46,916 nt of DNA. It comes from an uncultured Mycoplasmatota bacterium. GTDB lineage: Bacteria; Bacillota_I; Bacilli_A; RF39; UBA660. How positions within the stretch are numbered: position 1 is the stretch's first letter; each line of letters opens with the position of its first letter. The stretch lies in NCBI GenBank assembly GCA_900548725.1, contig URLV01000007.1, positions 1-46,916 of the forward strand, in the 5' to 3' direction. Under the pieces are notes generated by a model that searched no databases, had not been told where the DNA came from, and saw only the letters and a program-made list of their open reading frames with translations. Both the position numbers and the translations under genes were made by a program. Shown one piece after another: positions 33,796 through 41,631 of this stretch.

Positions 33796-34786
33796 TTTTT
33801 ATTTTCATTGCATCTTCATACGTTTTTACTAAACCACATTTTTCATTAATAAAACTAGGTTTTATTTGATATATTCCAGGATAACAATTTCCTTCTATTA
33901 GTGAAGCACCATTTTTTGTTATCGCAACATCCCATCCAACATATTTAACTTCTGGTATAATTTTTGCACATTCGCGTACCATTTTTATACATTTTTCATA
34001 ATTAGGTATAGTATAACCAATAAGATTAACATGACTTATTGGATGAACTTTAAAAATATTATCATCTCTATCAATAGCAGGTACAAAGATTTTACCATCT
34101 TTAATAAATGTATACATACTGCCTGATGAAAAATTATCAGTGATTCCACCATTACCTATTTTCAGTACTACATTTAATATATGAGTATCTACACCATCAA
34201 AATATGTAACAATTCTTAGTGTATTAACACTTGAACTATTTAATTTTGCCATATCTTTATGTTGTATAATTTTTTCTTCAATTAATAATTGTTTATTTTT
34301 TATAAGTTTATTATAAATAGACTTTAATTTTGTTTTATCAATTTTAATTAATTCTACTCCTACTCCTCCACATCCATCTATGGGTTTTACAATTATTTCT
34401 TCTTTATTATTACAAAACTTTACAAATTCCTCATAATTATTTTCTAAATACAACCATTCTCTTTTTAAGAATTTATCAAATAATTTATTAAATTCATATT
34501 TATTATCAAACAAATAAAACTTATCTTTATCATTAAACATTTTTACAATTGCATTATTTTTAACTCTAGTAAGATATGTTTTTCTTTCTTCTTTATTTAA
34601 ATTATAAAATTCAAATTCTTGATAATCATAATATCCCGTTCCATATTTATTCGAACAACTTATCATATCTAATAACAAATATAACTTACTTTTATTCGTT
34701 TTCTCATGAATGTTATTTAAAACATTAAACATTTTATCATAATTAATATTTTTTAAACATTTTAATTTATAACCAATATTATTCAT
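33782..34786 (-). CDS. ATP-grasp protein of the sugar-transfer-associated type
   Basis: The 334-residue protein has an ATP-grasp core: ATP-binding Lys in EIIVKPIDGCGGVGVELI (about residues 131-148), LLIEEKIIQH (about 170), NTLRIVTYFDG (about 195-205), and the metal-binding end GWDVAITKNGASLIEGNCYPG (about 285-305; Asp, Glu and Asn). This pattern matches the 'sugar-transfer associated ATP-grasp' family (PF14397), often encoded near polysaccharide genes. Such enzymes join a carboxylate to an amine or similar nucleophile; the substrate here is unknown. It is preceded by GAGGAG and by a possible extended -10 (TGGTAAAAT). Single gene between ezrA and ileS. Confidence 0.8.
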   Translation of the reverse strand: MNNIGYKLKCLKNINYDKMFNVLNNIHEKTNKSKLYLLLDMISCSNKYGTGYYDYQEFEFYNLNKEERKTYLTRVKNNAIVKMFNDKDKFYLFDNKYEFNKLFDKFLKREWLYLENNYEEFVKFCNNKEEIIVKPIDGCGGVGVELIKIDKTKLKSIYNKLIKNKQLLIEEKIIQHKDMAKLNSSSVNTLRIVTYFDGVDTHILNVVLKIGNGGITDNFSSGSMYTFIKDGKIFVPAIDRDDNIFKVHPISHVNLIGYTIPNYEKCIKMVRECAKIIPEVKYVGWDVAITKNGASLIEGNCYPGIYQIKPSFINEKCGLVKTYEDAMKIKIDKI

Positions 34787-34843
34787 AAACTACTCCTCAT
34801 TAATTATTTTACCACATATTTATAATTTATAATCAAAAAAAGA

Positions 34844-36559
34844 TTATTTTTTATATGCTTCTAATAATCTTTTATGTATTCCAGGTTCCACAATATTTAT
34901 AGCTTTTATAGAATTTTCTAAAGATAATTTAAAGTTACCTTTCATGAATGCAATACTAGCTTTTTCTAATCCATCATTTATTTCTCTATTTTCATATCTA
35001 TATCTATTTCCATAAACTATTGCATTTTCTGCCATCCATGCTGTTTTTATTGTTTCATTACTTGTGTTATAAAGTTTTAAAACTAAATCTCTAGCAGTAT
35101 CAACTCTGATATTTAATGTTTTTATATTTATTGGTTTAGCTTCTAATTCTTTTATCATTTCTCTAATTGCAAGTGTTGCTTCTTCTAACTCTATATAATA
35201 ACATTTTGGAATAACTGGTAGTTTGTATGAAACTATCTTTTCTTTTGCATTAGAAAGTATTGTTTTTATTTCTTCTAATTGTTCTCTAGCTCTTAATTCA
35301 TCTTCTTTTAAACTTCCTAAACTCTTTAATGTATAATCTAATTTATCTTCTGTTTTTGAAAGTTTAACATTCAATAATTCCATTTGTTTACATAATTTAG
35401 AGTATGCAAATAATTTATTTCTATAATCTTCTATAATTGCTTCATATTCACTTTTTATAGATTTACCTGATAAAGAAATTTCATCAATTATTTTTACCTC
35501 ATCTTCAGTTAAATCATAGCTATATTTTATGTCATCTATTTTCTTATTAATGTTAAATATTATATTAAGTATTTTCTTACATCTTATTCCAATAGTTCTA
35601 GTATATTCTTCAAACATTTTTTTACTTACTTTTTCACGTTCAAAGTCATTATATAAATTATCATAATAATCTAATATTGTTTTTAATTCAAATATAGAAT
35701 CAACTAAATTTAATACGTTTAGTCTATCAAATATATCTGCTATCTTTTTTTCTGATTCTTCTTTATTATAATCAATTTTTAAGTAATCTAAATTATATCC
35801 TTCTTTTTCCATTTTTTCATAAATTGAGTAAGTGTCTTTCATTTTTTTAGGTATTAAAACTTTACCCATAAGAATAATACTAGGTGTTTCTTCTATTACT
35901 ATACTTAAATTACCTATTGTATCATCTAACGCTTTTACTATTTTTCCTACTTCAGTATAAGCGTTATTTTCCATACTTGTTTCGAAAGCGTTAAATAATT
36001 TATCTACATTTTCAAATTGTAATTCAATTGGACTTGATATTAGTTCATAATCTTCTTTATTATTATTGTATTTTACAAAGATTTCTCTATAATCTGTTTT
36101 TAATTTTGTTACAATTTCTCTATTTTTTTCTTCACTTGTAGTAATTTCTTTAATTTCATCTAATAAAAATTTTGACTTACTTTTAACAAAATATATATCT
36201 AATTCTATTTTTGCTAATTTTTTTTCTATTTCTTTATATTTTCTAGATTTTATTAATTCTTCTACGTTTATTAATTCATCAGTTATTTTTGGTACTTCTT
36301 CATCTTTTATATTTTTAAATTTTTCTTTCCAAATTAAATATTTTGCTTCTAATTCTTTATTATTTATTAATGATTCTACTTTGTTTAATTCACTAAGTAT
36401 TGATGCACTTATTATTAAATTTTTATCTCTTTCTAATAGTTTAAGTGCGTTATTAAATTTGTTTTTCATATGTTTTCTTACAATAATTATCATTGAAATA
36501 ATTAATGCTATTGCAATAACAACATATGCAATACCAAATAGCATATAAGTATCTTTCAT
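34844..36559 (-). CDS. ezrA: Septation ring formation regulator EzrA
   Basis: EzrA is a membrane-bound negative regulator of FtsZ ring assembly that also links division to wall synthesis. The 571-residue length matches (B. subtilis 562). One N-terminal transmembrane helix (about residues 7-26) is followed by a cytoplasmic rod of spectrin-like coiled-coil repeats through the rest of the protein. The segment LLERDKNLIISASILSELNK after the helix is typical, as are the repeated L/E/K heptads. I choose the ATG at 36559 because AAGGAAG lies eight bases upstream; a GTG nine bases earlier overlaps that site. EzrA is restricted to Bacillota, which supports the taxonomic placement. Confidence 0.9.
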   Translation of the reverse strand: MKDTYMLFGIAYVVIAIALIISMIIIVRKHMKNKFNNALKLLERDKNLIISASILSELNKVESLINNKELEAKYLIWKEKFKNIKDEEVPKITDELINVEELIKSRKYKEIEKKLAKIELDIYFVKSKSKFLLDEIKEITTSEEKNREIVTKLKTDYREIFVKYNNNKEDYELISSPIELQFENVDKLFNAFETSMENNAYTEVGKIVKALDDTIGNLSIVIEETPSIILMGKVLIPKKMKDTYSIYEKMEKEGYNLDYLKIDYNKEESEKKIADIFDRLNVLNLVDSIFELKTILDYYDNLYNDFEREKVSKKMFEEYTRTIGIRCKKILNIIFNINKKIDDIKYSYDLTEDEVKIIDEISLSGKSIKSEYEAIIEDYRNKLFAYSKLCKQMELLNVKLSKTEDKLDYTLKSLGSLKEDELRAREQLEEIKTILSNAKEKIVSYKLPVIPKCYYIELEEATLAIREMIKELEAKPINIKTLNIRVDTARDLVLKLYNTSNETIKTAWMAENAIVYGNRYRYENREINDGLEKASIAFMKGNFKLSLENSIKAINIVEPGIHKRLLEAYKK

Positions 36560-36612
36560 ATAACACACTTCCTTACAATAATAATCATATCATATAATTT
36601 ATTAAAAAAAAA

Positions 36613-36634
36613 GATACTATTTTTGTTTAGTATC
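36613..36634 (-). terminator. Terminator of the DUF368 gene
   Basis: GATACTA and TAGTATC form a perfect 7-bp stem with an 8-base loop, followed by nine Ts on the minus strand. The stop at 36617 is inside the stem. Confidence 0.85.
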
Positions 36635-37519
36635 AATATTTTTTTCATTTATAACTTTTATTTTTTGTAATCCAAGAACTACTACACCACCTATTATAAA
36701 AAATAATATACTGAAATTATTTATGTTAATAGGATCAACTGGATTATCAAGAGTTGTTGGCCCCATTATAATTGCATATAATGAGCCTAACATTAATCCT
36801 ATTATCAAATAAATTGTTTGAGTTCTAAATTTTTCTAAGGCTTTTTTTAAAGCTTTAATTATTGAAAGTATTCCAGCTATTACACCTAATCCAAATATAA
36901 CTAGTCCAAAAAATGAAGAGAAGTTAAGATGTAATAAATCTTTTATTCCAGTTATTACTGGCAAATATAACCCAAATATAAGAAGTAATGTCGAACCAGA
37001 AATACCAGGTAAAATCATAGCACTTATTGCAATCATTCCTACTAGAAAAATATAAATTGCATGACTTACTGTTAAATTTGTTAAAGACATACTAGTTAGT
37101 TGTGTACTATTAAAATATGTTATTGCAACAACTAAAACTATTCCTAAAATTGCAAAAAATACATTGAAATAATTTTTCTTTAGAGTATCTTTTTCATCTT
37201 TTATAATAATTGGTATTGAAAGTAAGATAAATCCTATAAATAATGAAGATATTTGATATATATGTGTTTCAAATACTTTTGTTAGTATTAAAACTGACAA
37301 TCCCATTCCAAATACCCAACCTATTCCTAGTTTAAATAAGTATTTTAATCCTTCTTTTCTTTTATCTTTATAAAGTAATGAATCTAATGCATTTACAAAA
37401 TTATCATAAAACCCTAAGATGAATGCTATTGAACCACCTGAAACGCCAGGTACACTATCAGCTAAAGCCATCATAAAGCCATTAAAAAAATTAGTTAAAT
37501 ATTCTTTTAGTTTTTTCAT
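36617..37519 (-). CDS. popT: DUF368 polyprenyl-phosphate transporter (PopT-like)
   Basis: DUF368 proteins recycle undecaprenyl phosphate across the membrane for cell-wall synthesis. The 300-residue protein has about eight hydrophobic segments and the family signatures: NGFMMALADSVPGVSGGSIA at the N terminus (about residues 13-32) and the inverted-repeat counterpart MIAISAMILPGISGSTLLLIFGLY (about 158-181; shown as the two conserved PG.SG loops). These two 'PG(V/I)SG' loops are diagnostic. It lies upstream of ezrA with a terminator between. The extended -10 promoter TGATATAAT is at 37541-37549. The gene ends with a Lys-rich cytoplasmic tail. Confidence 0.9.
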   Translation of the reverse strand: MKKLKEYLTNFFNGFMMALADSVPGVSGGSIAFILGFYDNFVNALDSLLYKDKRKEGLKYLFKLGIGWVFGMGLSVLILTKVFETHIYQISSLFIGFILLSIPIIIKDEKDTLKKNYFNVFFAILGIVLVVAITYFNSTQLTSMSLTNLTVSHAIYIFLVGMIAISAMILPGISGSTLLLIFGLYLPVITGIKDLLHLNFSSFFGLVIFGLGVIAGILSIIKALKKALEKFRTQTIYLIIGLMLGSLYAIIMGPTTLDNPVDPININNFSILFFIIGGVVVLGLQKIKVINEKNIDTKQK

Positions 37520-37540
37520 ACATATAATCCTTTCTTGTTA

Positions 37541-37549
37541 ATTATATCA
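37541..37549 (-). promoter_or_regulatory. Extended -10 promoter of the DUF368 gene
   Basis: TGATATAAT on the minus strand, 22 bases upstream of the ATG at 37519. The -35 region TTTTAT at 17 bases is poor. Confidence 0.5.
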
Positions 37550-37586
37550 AATACATATTTTTTATAAAAGATATTTACTAATTATT

Positions 37587-37602
37587 TGTAAATTTATTTA
37601 CA
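37587..37602. repeat. Operator-like palindrome upstream of the DUF368 gene
   Basis: TGTAAAT-TT-ATTTACA is a perfect 7+2+7 dyad about 40 bases upstream of the -10. It is close to the left edge of the IS remnant, and TTGTAAATTTAT recurs near 38784-38795, so it may belong to the insertion boundary rather than to regulation. Confidence 0.45.
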
Positions 37603-37619
37603 TTTCACTTTCTAACTAA

Positions 37620-38636
37620 ATTACTGAAAATATTACTACTTTAGATATCTCTAAATCTTTTATTGATGATTCTCTTCTTTCTAATCAATCCTCTATTGAA
37701 AAGAAACTTTGGAGATTTTTTAACAATTCTAAATTTAATGGAATCTCTTTCTTTAACAATTCCATTAAACATATTATCAATAATTTTAAAGCACTTAAAC
37801 ACGATAAATTAATTGTTGTAATGGACCATATGTTTATGAAAAATAATTTTGTTAATCTCGTCTTTACTTTAAAAATTGGTAAACAATCTATTCCAATTTT
37901 GTTTAGATGTGACAAAACAAAATCCAACAGACATCACGAAATTGATGAACTTACTAAGAAATGGTTGTTTAGTGAAAAAGTTATTTTTAATGCTATTGAT
38001 GAAGTGATTGAATTACTCTCTCCTATTAATACAAAAATAACTTTTCTTGGAGACAGATGGTTTTGTAATTTAAAAATGATGAAACACATTAATGACAAAG
38101 GTCATTACTTTTGTTTTAGAGCCAAAGTCAATTCTAACATTAAAGTATTCATATATTATAAAAAAGAAAAGCACAAAATATATAAGAAATTTACTGATTT
38201 TAAAGTATGGAAAAATAAATCACTTTATTATGAAAATTTAGAAGATGATCCTTGGTTTATTTTATCAAACATAGAACCTAATCAAGCATTAAGAGAATAT
38301 GCTCATAGATTTGGGGCAAATGAAATGTTTTTTAAATCACAAAAAACTAATGGATTTAATTTAGAAAAAACAAAAACAAGAAATCTACATGCTTATGAAA
38401 ATTTATATAGTTTGGTTTGTTTTGCAGGATTGTGGTTAACAATTATTGGAATAGATTATACAAAAAACTATATACACGTTAAGAAAAATTTAAACATAAG
38501 ATATGTTAAAAAGAACAAAAATAACAAACAAATAAGAATAATATCATTGTTTAATCTAGGCTTAACAATTTTTAGACGATGTTATAATTCCTATATAAAT
38601 TATAAAATAAAAACTAATATGCAATTATATCTATAA
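37620..38636 (+). pseudogene. IS4-type (DDE) transposase, 5'-broken
   Basis: An open frame of 338 codons runs from just after a TAA at 37617 to the stop at 38634, but has no usable start before the ATG at 37821, which lies at the first catalytic Asp (LIVVMDHMF). The reading is continuous upstream (LDISKSFIDDSLLSNQSSIE...), so the start has been lost by truncation or frameshift. The second Asp is in TFLGDRWFCNL; the C-terminal signature YAHRFGANEMFFKSQKTNGF matches the IS4-type Y-R-E-K block with one extra residue between R and E. No intact inverted repeats were found by eye. It lies between the DUF368 gene and the variable end of the second TasA-like gene. Confidence 0.8.
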
Positions 38637-38704
38637 AATTATATACAAACTACTTTTTAGAATATTTTGTTAAATAATAAAATTTAACACTTTTTTTCGT
38701 ACAA

Positions 38705-38748
38705 AAAAATTCAATAAACTTTAAAAATCAAAACTTTATTGAATTTTT
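38705..38748. terminator. Bidirectional terminator
   Basis: AAAAATTCAATAAA and TTTATTGAATTTTT form a perfect 14-bp stem with a 16-base loop, with A and T runs at the ends. It stands between the convergent transposase remnant and the second TasA-like gene and may serve both. Confidence 0.7.
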
Positions 38749-38825
38749 ATATGAAATTTTAATAATTTTTACGTTTAAATATTGTAAATTTATATACAAA
38801 CGGGCGAGTTTTATCGTTTACAAAC

Positions 38826-38840
38826 CTAGGTTATACCTAG
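38826..38840. repeat. Short GC-rich hairpin downstream of the variable region
   Basis: CTAGG-TTATA-CCTAG forms a 5-bp stem, starting 24 bases beyond the stop at 38864. The surrounding 38800-38865 is also richer in G and C than the neighbourhood. Diversity-generating retroelements often have a small hairpin just after the variable region; here the stem is shorter than the classical example. Confidence 0.5.
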
Positions 38841-38863
38841 CCTAAATCAAAAGTGTCCGTCAA

Positions 38864-40702
38864 TCAGTTAACGGTATATGGATTACTTATTGTTCCATTC
38901 CCTGTTTTTATAATTGTGGAAGACTTCAGAGTTACTGCGGGACGAGAGTAGAAGCCGTAGTTGCTCACATAGGTGCTGATAAGCGAACCATCGTCACGAA
39001 GTAGAAACGCTATACCGCTATCATCGACAGCGTCATAGCTGCCAGGAGAAAGCCCCCACCAATTTAAATTATTACTATTTGCATAACTGTTCATTAAATA
39101 ATGAGTATAATTTCTTGAACTAGTTGCACCGGCAAATGACATTTCGTCTGCTGTTAATGCTCCTACATACATATCTGTATTATCTTTATATTTATTTAAT
39201 TTTGTTCCTGTACATTTCAAAGATGGATTTTTGTCTGTATATATTCTTTTATATGCACCATAATATTGATTACCAGTACTATCAGTAGAAGCAACATTAT
39301 AATCATAACACCAATCATCTACTTTTAAATAATCATTTAAAGTTTTTCCTGTTCCAACTTTTGTTTCTAATGTCGTTTGAAAATTTTTTAATGAGTCAGC
39401 AAGACCACCAGAATAATTTAAAAAGTCTGCTTCAGTATTTGAATTATAACCAAAAACTACAGAGTTTCCATCGTTCCAATTTCCTGTATATGATGAACTA
39501 TTACACTCAACACTTCTATCTTCTAATATTAATTTTGTAGAACCGTCTCCTTCAATTCTAACTATCTTCCAACACATTCCTGCAAAATTTACATAATTAT
39601 CTTCTACTCCACCTCTATAATAATAAGATGTACCGTAATCATCTGGTGTTGTGCTAAGTTCCTTTTCTGTAGATTTTGTAGTTGAACTTATTGTTGCATA
39701 TTTTATTGTTAATGTTATATCAGATACATTAGTTGATATTTTATATATGCTACTTTGATTTTGCGTGTTTGTCACTGTTGGTGTACTTGTACCCCATACT
39801 GCATATTTTCCTACTAAACTACTTGCCATAGATGTTGTATATTTACTAGTTGCTACTGTTGGATTTACTAAAGTAAATTTACCAGTAGTTTCGTTTACAG
39901 TATAATCATCCGCATATGATATATAATAATTTGTTGCACTACTTCTTGATGAAGTAAATGTTGTTGGGTCACTCCCTTTTAAATATATAAATGAACTTGT
40001 TGCTTGTGCTGGTAAAGTTTTTGGAGTACTAACCAACTCTGTTCCGTTTGTTTTATTCTTTGAACTATCTATTATAGCAGTTGCTAATGTTCCTTCTCCA
40101 TAAGGTTTAAATACATTAGGATCTACTATATTTGCTTTTGCACTAAATGTTTTATTCATATCTACACTTTGATCTACATTCATTTCTTTATAAGTTATAG
40201 TTAGTGTATATACTTGCGCTTTATCATCTGCTATTTCATTTTGTACTATTATTGTTCCTATTGATGGAAAAGTTGTTTCAGTTGTTATACTATTACATGT
40301 TCCAGATATAGTTCCTGTTACTGTTTTATTTGTTTTATCAATAGAAAATCCTGTTTTTGAATATTGTTTACAATCTAATGTATATACTAAATCATCTTTT
40401 CTTTCTAATGTATTCACAATATTCTCTAGTGCTACTCCATATGTAACGGCTTTATTACCTTTATTAGTTGCAACAAATGTTTTTGTCCAACTCTTACCTG
40501 GTTTTACTGCACTATCTGTTATTAATTCATCATTAATATCTGCATACTCTAACACTAAATTTGCTGTTGTTACACTTATAGATTTGGTATTAGTATTTCC
40601 AGTTATTTTAGTTAAAAAGTAAGCATAAGTTAAACCTACTAATATCATTAGTACTAAAAATATTCCTGTTATACTAACTATTATTTTTTGTTTTTTAGAC
40701 AT
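38864..40702 (-). CDS. TasA/camelysin-like surface protein with lectin-type, apparently diversified C terminus
   Basis: The 612-residue protein starts MSKKQKIIVSITG with one membrane helix (about residues 9-30), then a TasA/camelysin-like domain (AYF after the helix; KPGKSWTKTFVATNKGNKAV). A Ser/Thr-rich middle (about 215-355) follows, then a C-type-lectin/FGE-type domain: DDYGTSYYYRG, MCWKIVRIEGDGSTKLIL, LTADEMSFAG, NWWGLSPGSYD and RPAVTLKSS. The last ~65 residues include a segment with foreign codon use (see 38915-39060). I choose the ATG at 40702 (GGAG nine bases upstream) over a GTG at 40711. It is a paralogue of 16248-17897. Surface display as a binding protein is inferred. Confidence 0.75.
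   Translation of the reverse strand: MSKKQKIIVSITGIFLVLMILVGLTYAYFLTKITGNTNTKSISVTTANLVLEYADINDELITDSAVKPGKSWTKTFVATNKGNKAVTYGVALENIVNTLERKDDLVYTLDCKQYSKTGFSIDKTNKTVTGTISGTCNSITTETTFPSIGTIIVQNEIADDKAQVYTLTITYKEMNVDQSVDMNKTFSAKANIVDPNVFKPYGEGTLATAIIDSSKNKTNGTELVSTPKTLPAQATSSFIYLKGSDPTTFTSSRSSATNYYISYADDYTVNETTGKFTLVNPTVATSKYTTSMASSLVGKYAVWGTSTPTVTNTQNQSSIYKISTNVSDITLTIKYATISSTTKSTEKELSTTPDDYGTSYYYRGGVEDNYVNFAGMCWKIVRIEGDGSTKLILEDRSVECNSSSYTGNWNDGNSVVFGYNSNTEADFLNYSGGLADSLKNFQTTLETKVGTGKTLNDYLKVDDWCYDYNVASTDSTGNQYYGAYKRIYTDKNPSLKCTGTKLNKYKDNTDMYVGALTADEMSFAGATSSRNYTHYLMNSYANSNNLNWWGLSPGSYDAVDDSGIAFLLRDDGSLISTYVSNYGFYSRPAVTLKSSTIIKTGNGTISNPYTVN
38915..39060 (-). other. Candidate diversity-generating-retroelement variable region
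   Basis: The 48 codons from WWGLSPG to LKSS contain 17 C-ending and 8 G-ending codons by my count and only four A-ending ones. Leu is CTT, CTA or CTG (never TTA), and Arg is CGT. The rest of the gene uses A/T-ending codons. Runs such as AGC TAT GAC GCT GTC GAT all end in C or T, as expected when AAC/AAT codons of a template are changed at both adenines. The position, in the lectin-type ligand loop region ending RPAV, is that of known variable regions. No reverse transcriptase or template repeat is in this window. Confidence 0.55.
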
Positions 40703-40707
40703 ATATA
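40566..40707 (-). repeat. Near-identical 5' module, copy B
   Basis: Partner of 17761-17902. Start region, membrane helix and following 15-20 codons are almost identical at the DNA level, with synonymous differences only or nearly so, while the promoters and the C-terminal halves differ. Confidence 0.75.
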
Positions 40708-40734
40708 TCACTCCTACTTTCTTAATCTAACTAA

Positions 40735-40763
40735 ATTATACAAAAAAAATATATCTATTTCAA
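40735..40763 (-). promoter_or_regulatory. Promoter of the second TasA-like gene
   Basis: TTGAAA, 17 bases, TATAAT on the minus strand. The -35 overlaps the recO stop at 40760, so this gene has its own promoter at the end of the era-recO operon. Confidence 0.75.
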
Positions 40764-41491
40764 TATATTTTATCTAAATCTTTTAAAAATTTCTTACTAT
40801 TTAAATATAATCCTGTATATCTATCATAATAAGTATTTATAAATAAATTTATATTCTCTATAACATTATTACTTATTTTTAAACTAGATATAGTACTAAC
40901 ATCTATTAAGTAATACATTCTTAACATCTTTATAGTTTTATTATCATATATAATTTCATTAGTATAACAATTCTTACAAATATATCCACCAATATCACCA
41001 TCTATAGTAACTATATTATTAGTACTACCACATTTAGTACAACTATTAAAATTAATACCAACTCCTAAATAATCTAATACTTTTATTTCATATATATTAC
41101 ATATTACTTTAGGATTTAATTTATTATTTAATTTTAATACTACATTTATAAATAACTTATATAATTCTTCATACTCATAAGTCTGCTTTAATATTTGATT
41201 AGTTAATTCTACTATATAACTTAAATAACTAATTAATTTTAAATCTTGTTTTATATTTTTTAATTCATCTATAACACTGACTTCTAATAAATTACTAAGT
41301 TTATCTTTTTTTCTATTTATTATAAACTTACCATAAGTGAATTTTGTAGTATTAACTCTTAAATTACTTTTTAAACTTTTAGCACCTTTAGCAATTAAAC
41401 CTATTACTCCTTCTTTAGTAAATACATTAATTATTTTAGATGAATCTCCATATGATACTTCATTAACTATAAAACCTTCTACTTCTTCCAC
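40760..41491 (-). CDS. recO: DNA repair protein RecO
   Basis: RecO anneals single strands and loads RecA with RecR in gap repair. The 243-residue protein has an N-terminal OB fold (about residues 1-80; EGFIVNEVSYGDSSKIINVF and GLIAKGAKSLKSNLR), a helical middle and a zinc-binding four-Cys motif in FNSCTKCGS and YICKNCYT (about 146-175). The start is a GTG at 41491, with GAAGTGAT upstream inside the yqzL stop region; the two genes are 4 bases apart. The era-yqzL-recO order is classical for Bacilli. Confidence 0.95.
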   Translation of the reverse strand: MEEVEGFIVNEVSYGDSSKIINVFTKEGVIGLIAKGAKSLKSNLRVNTTKFTYGKFIINRKKDKLSNLLEVSVIDELKNIKQDLKLISYLSYIVELTNQILKQTYEYEELYKLFINVVLKLNNKLNPKVICNIYEIKVLDYLGVGINFNSCTKCGSTNNIVTIDGDIGGYICKNCYTNEIIYDNKTIKMLRMYYLIDVSTISSLKISNNVIENINLFINTYYDRYTGLYLNSKKFLKDLDKIY

Positions 41492-41495
41492 TATA

Positions 41496-41573
41496 TCACT
41501 TCTTTTTATATTCTAAATAGTATTCTATTTTACCAGTTTTTTTAAACATATCCCATAATTCTTTTTTTGTCAT
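41496..41573 (-). CDS. yqzL: YqzL-like small protein
   Basis: The 25-residue product (MTKKELWDMFKKTGKIEYYL and then EYKKK) matches the core of the YqzL family, which in Bacillus is a ~47-residue protein encoded between era and recO (pattern 'W..F..TG.I..YL...'). Location is exactly the expected one: 4 bases upstream of recO. This copy is about half the usual length, reduced to the conserved motif. Function of the family is unknown. The AAAGGG about ten bases upstream of the ATG is a plausible ribosome-binding site. Confidence 0.75.
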   Translation of the reverse strand: MTKKELWDMFKKTGKIEYYLEYKKK

Positions 41574-41628
41574 TTGTAACCAACCCTTTCTTAATTACAC
41601 TATTATAATGGTTACAAATTTTAAATTT
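41573..41628. repeat. Inverted repeat around the yqzL start
   Basis: TTTGTAACC (41573-41581) and GGTTACAAA (41620-41628) are perfect 9-base inverted copies, 38 bases apart. One arm touches the yqzL ATG; the other lies just upstream of a TATAAT on the minus strand (41612-41617). It could be an operator dyad or coincidence. Confidence 0.4.
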
Positions 41629-41631
41629 TAT

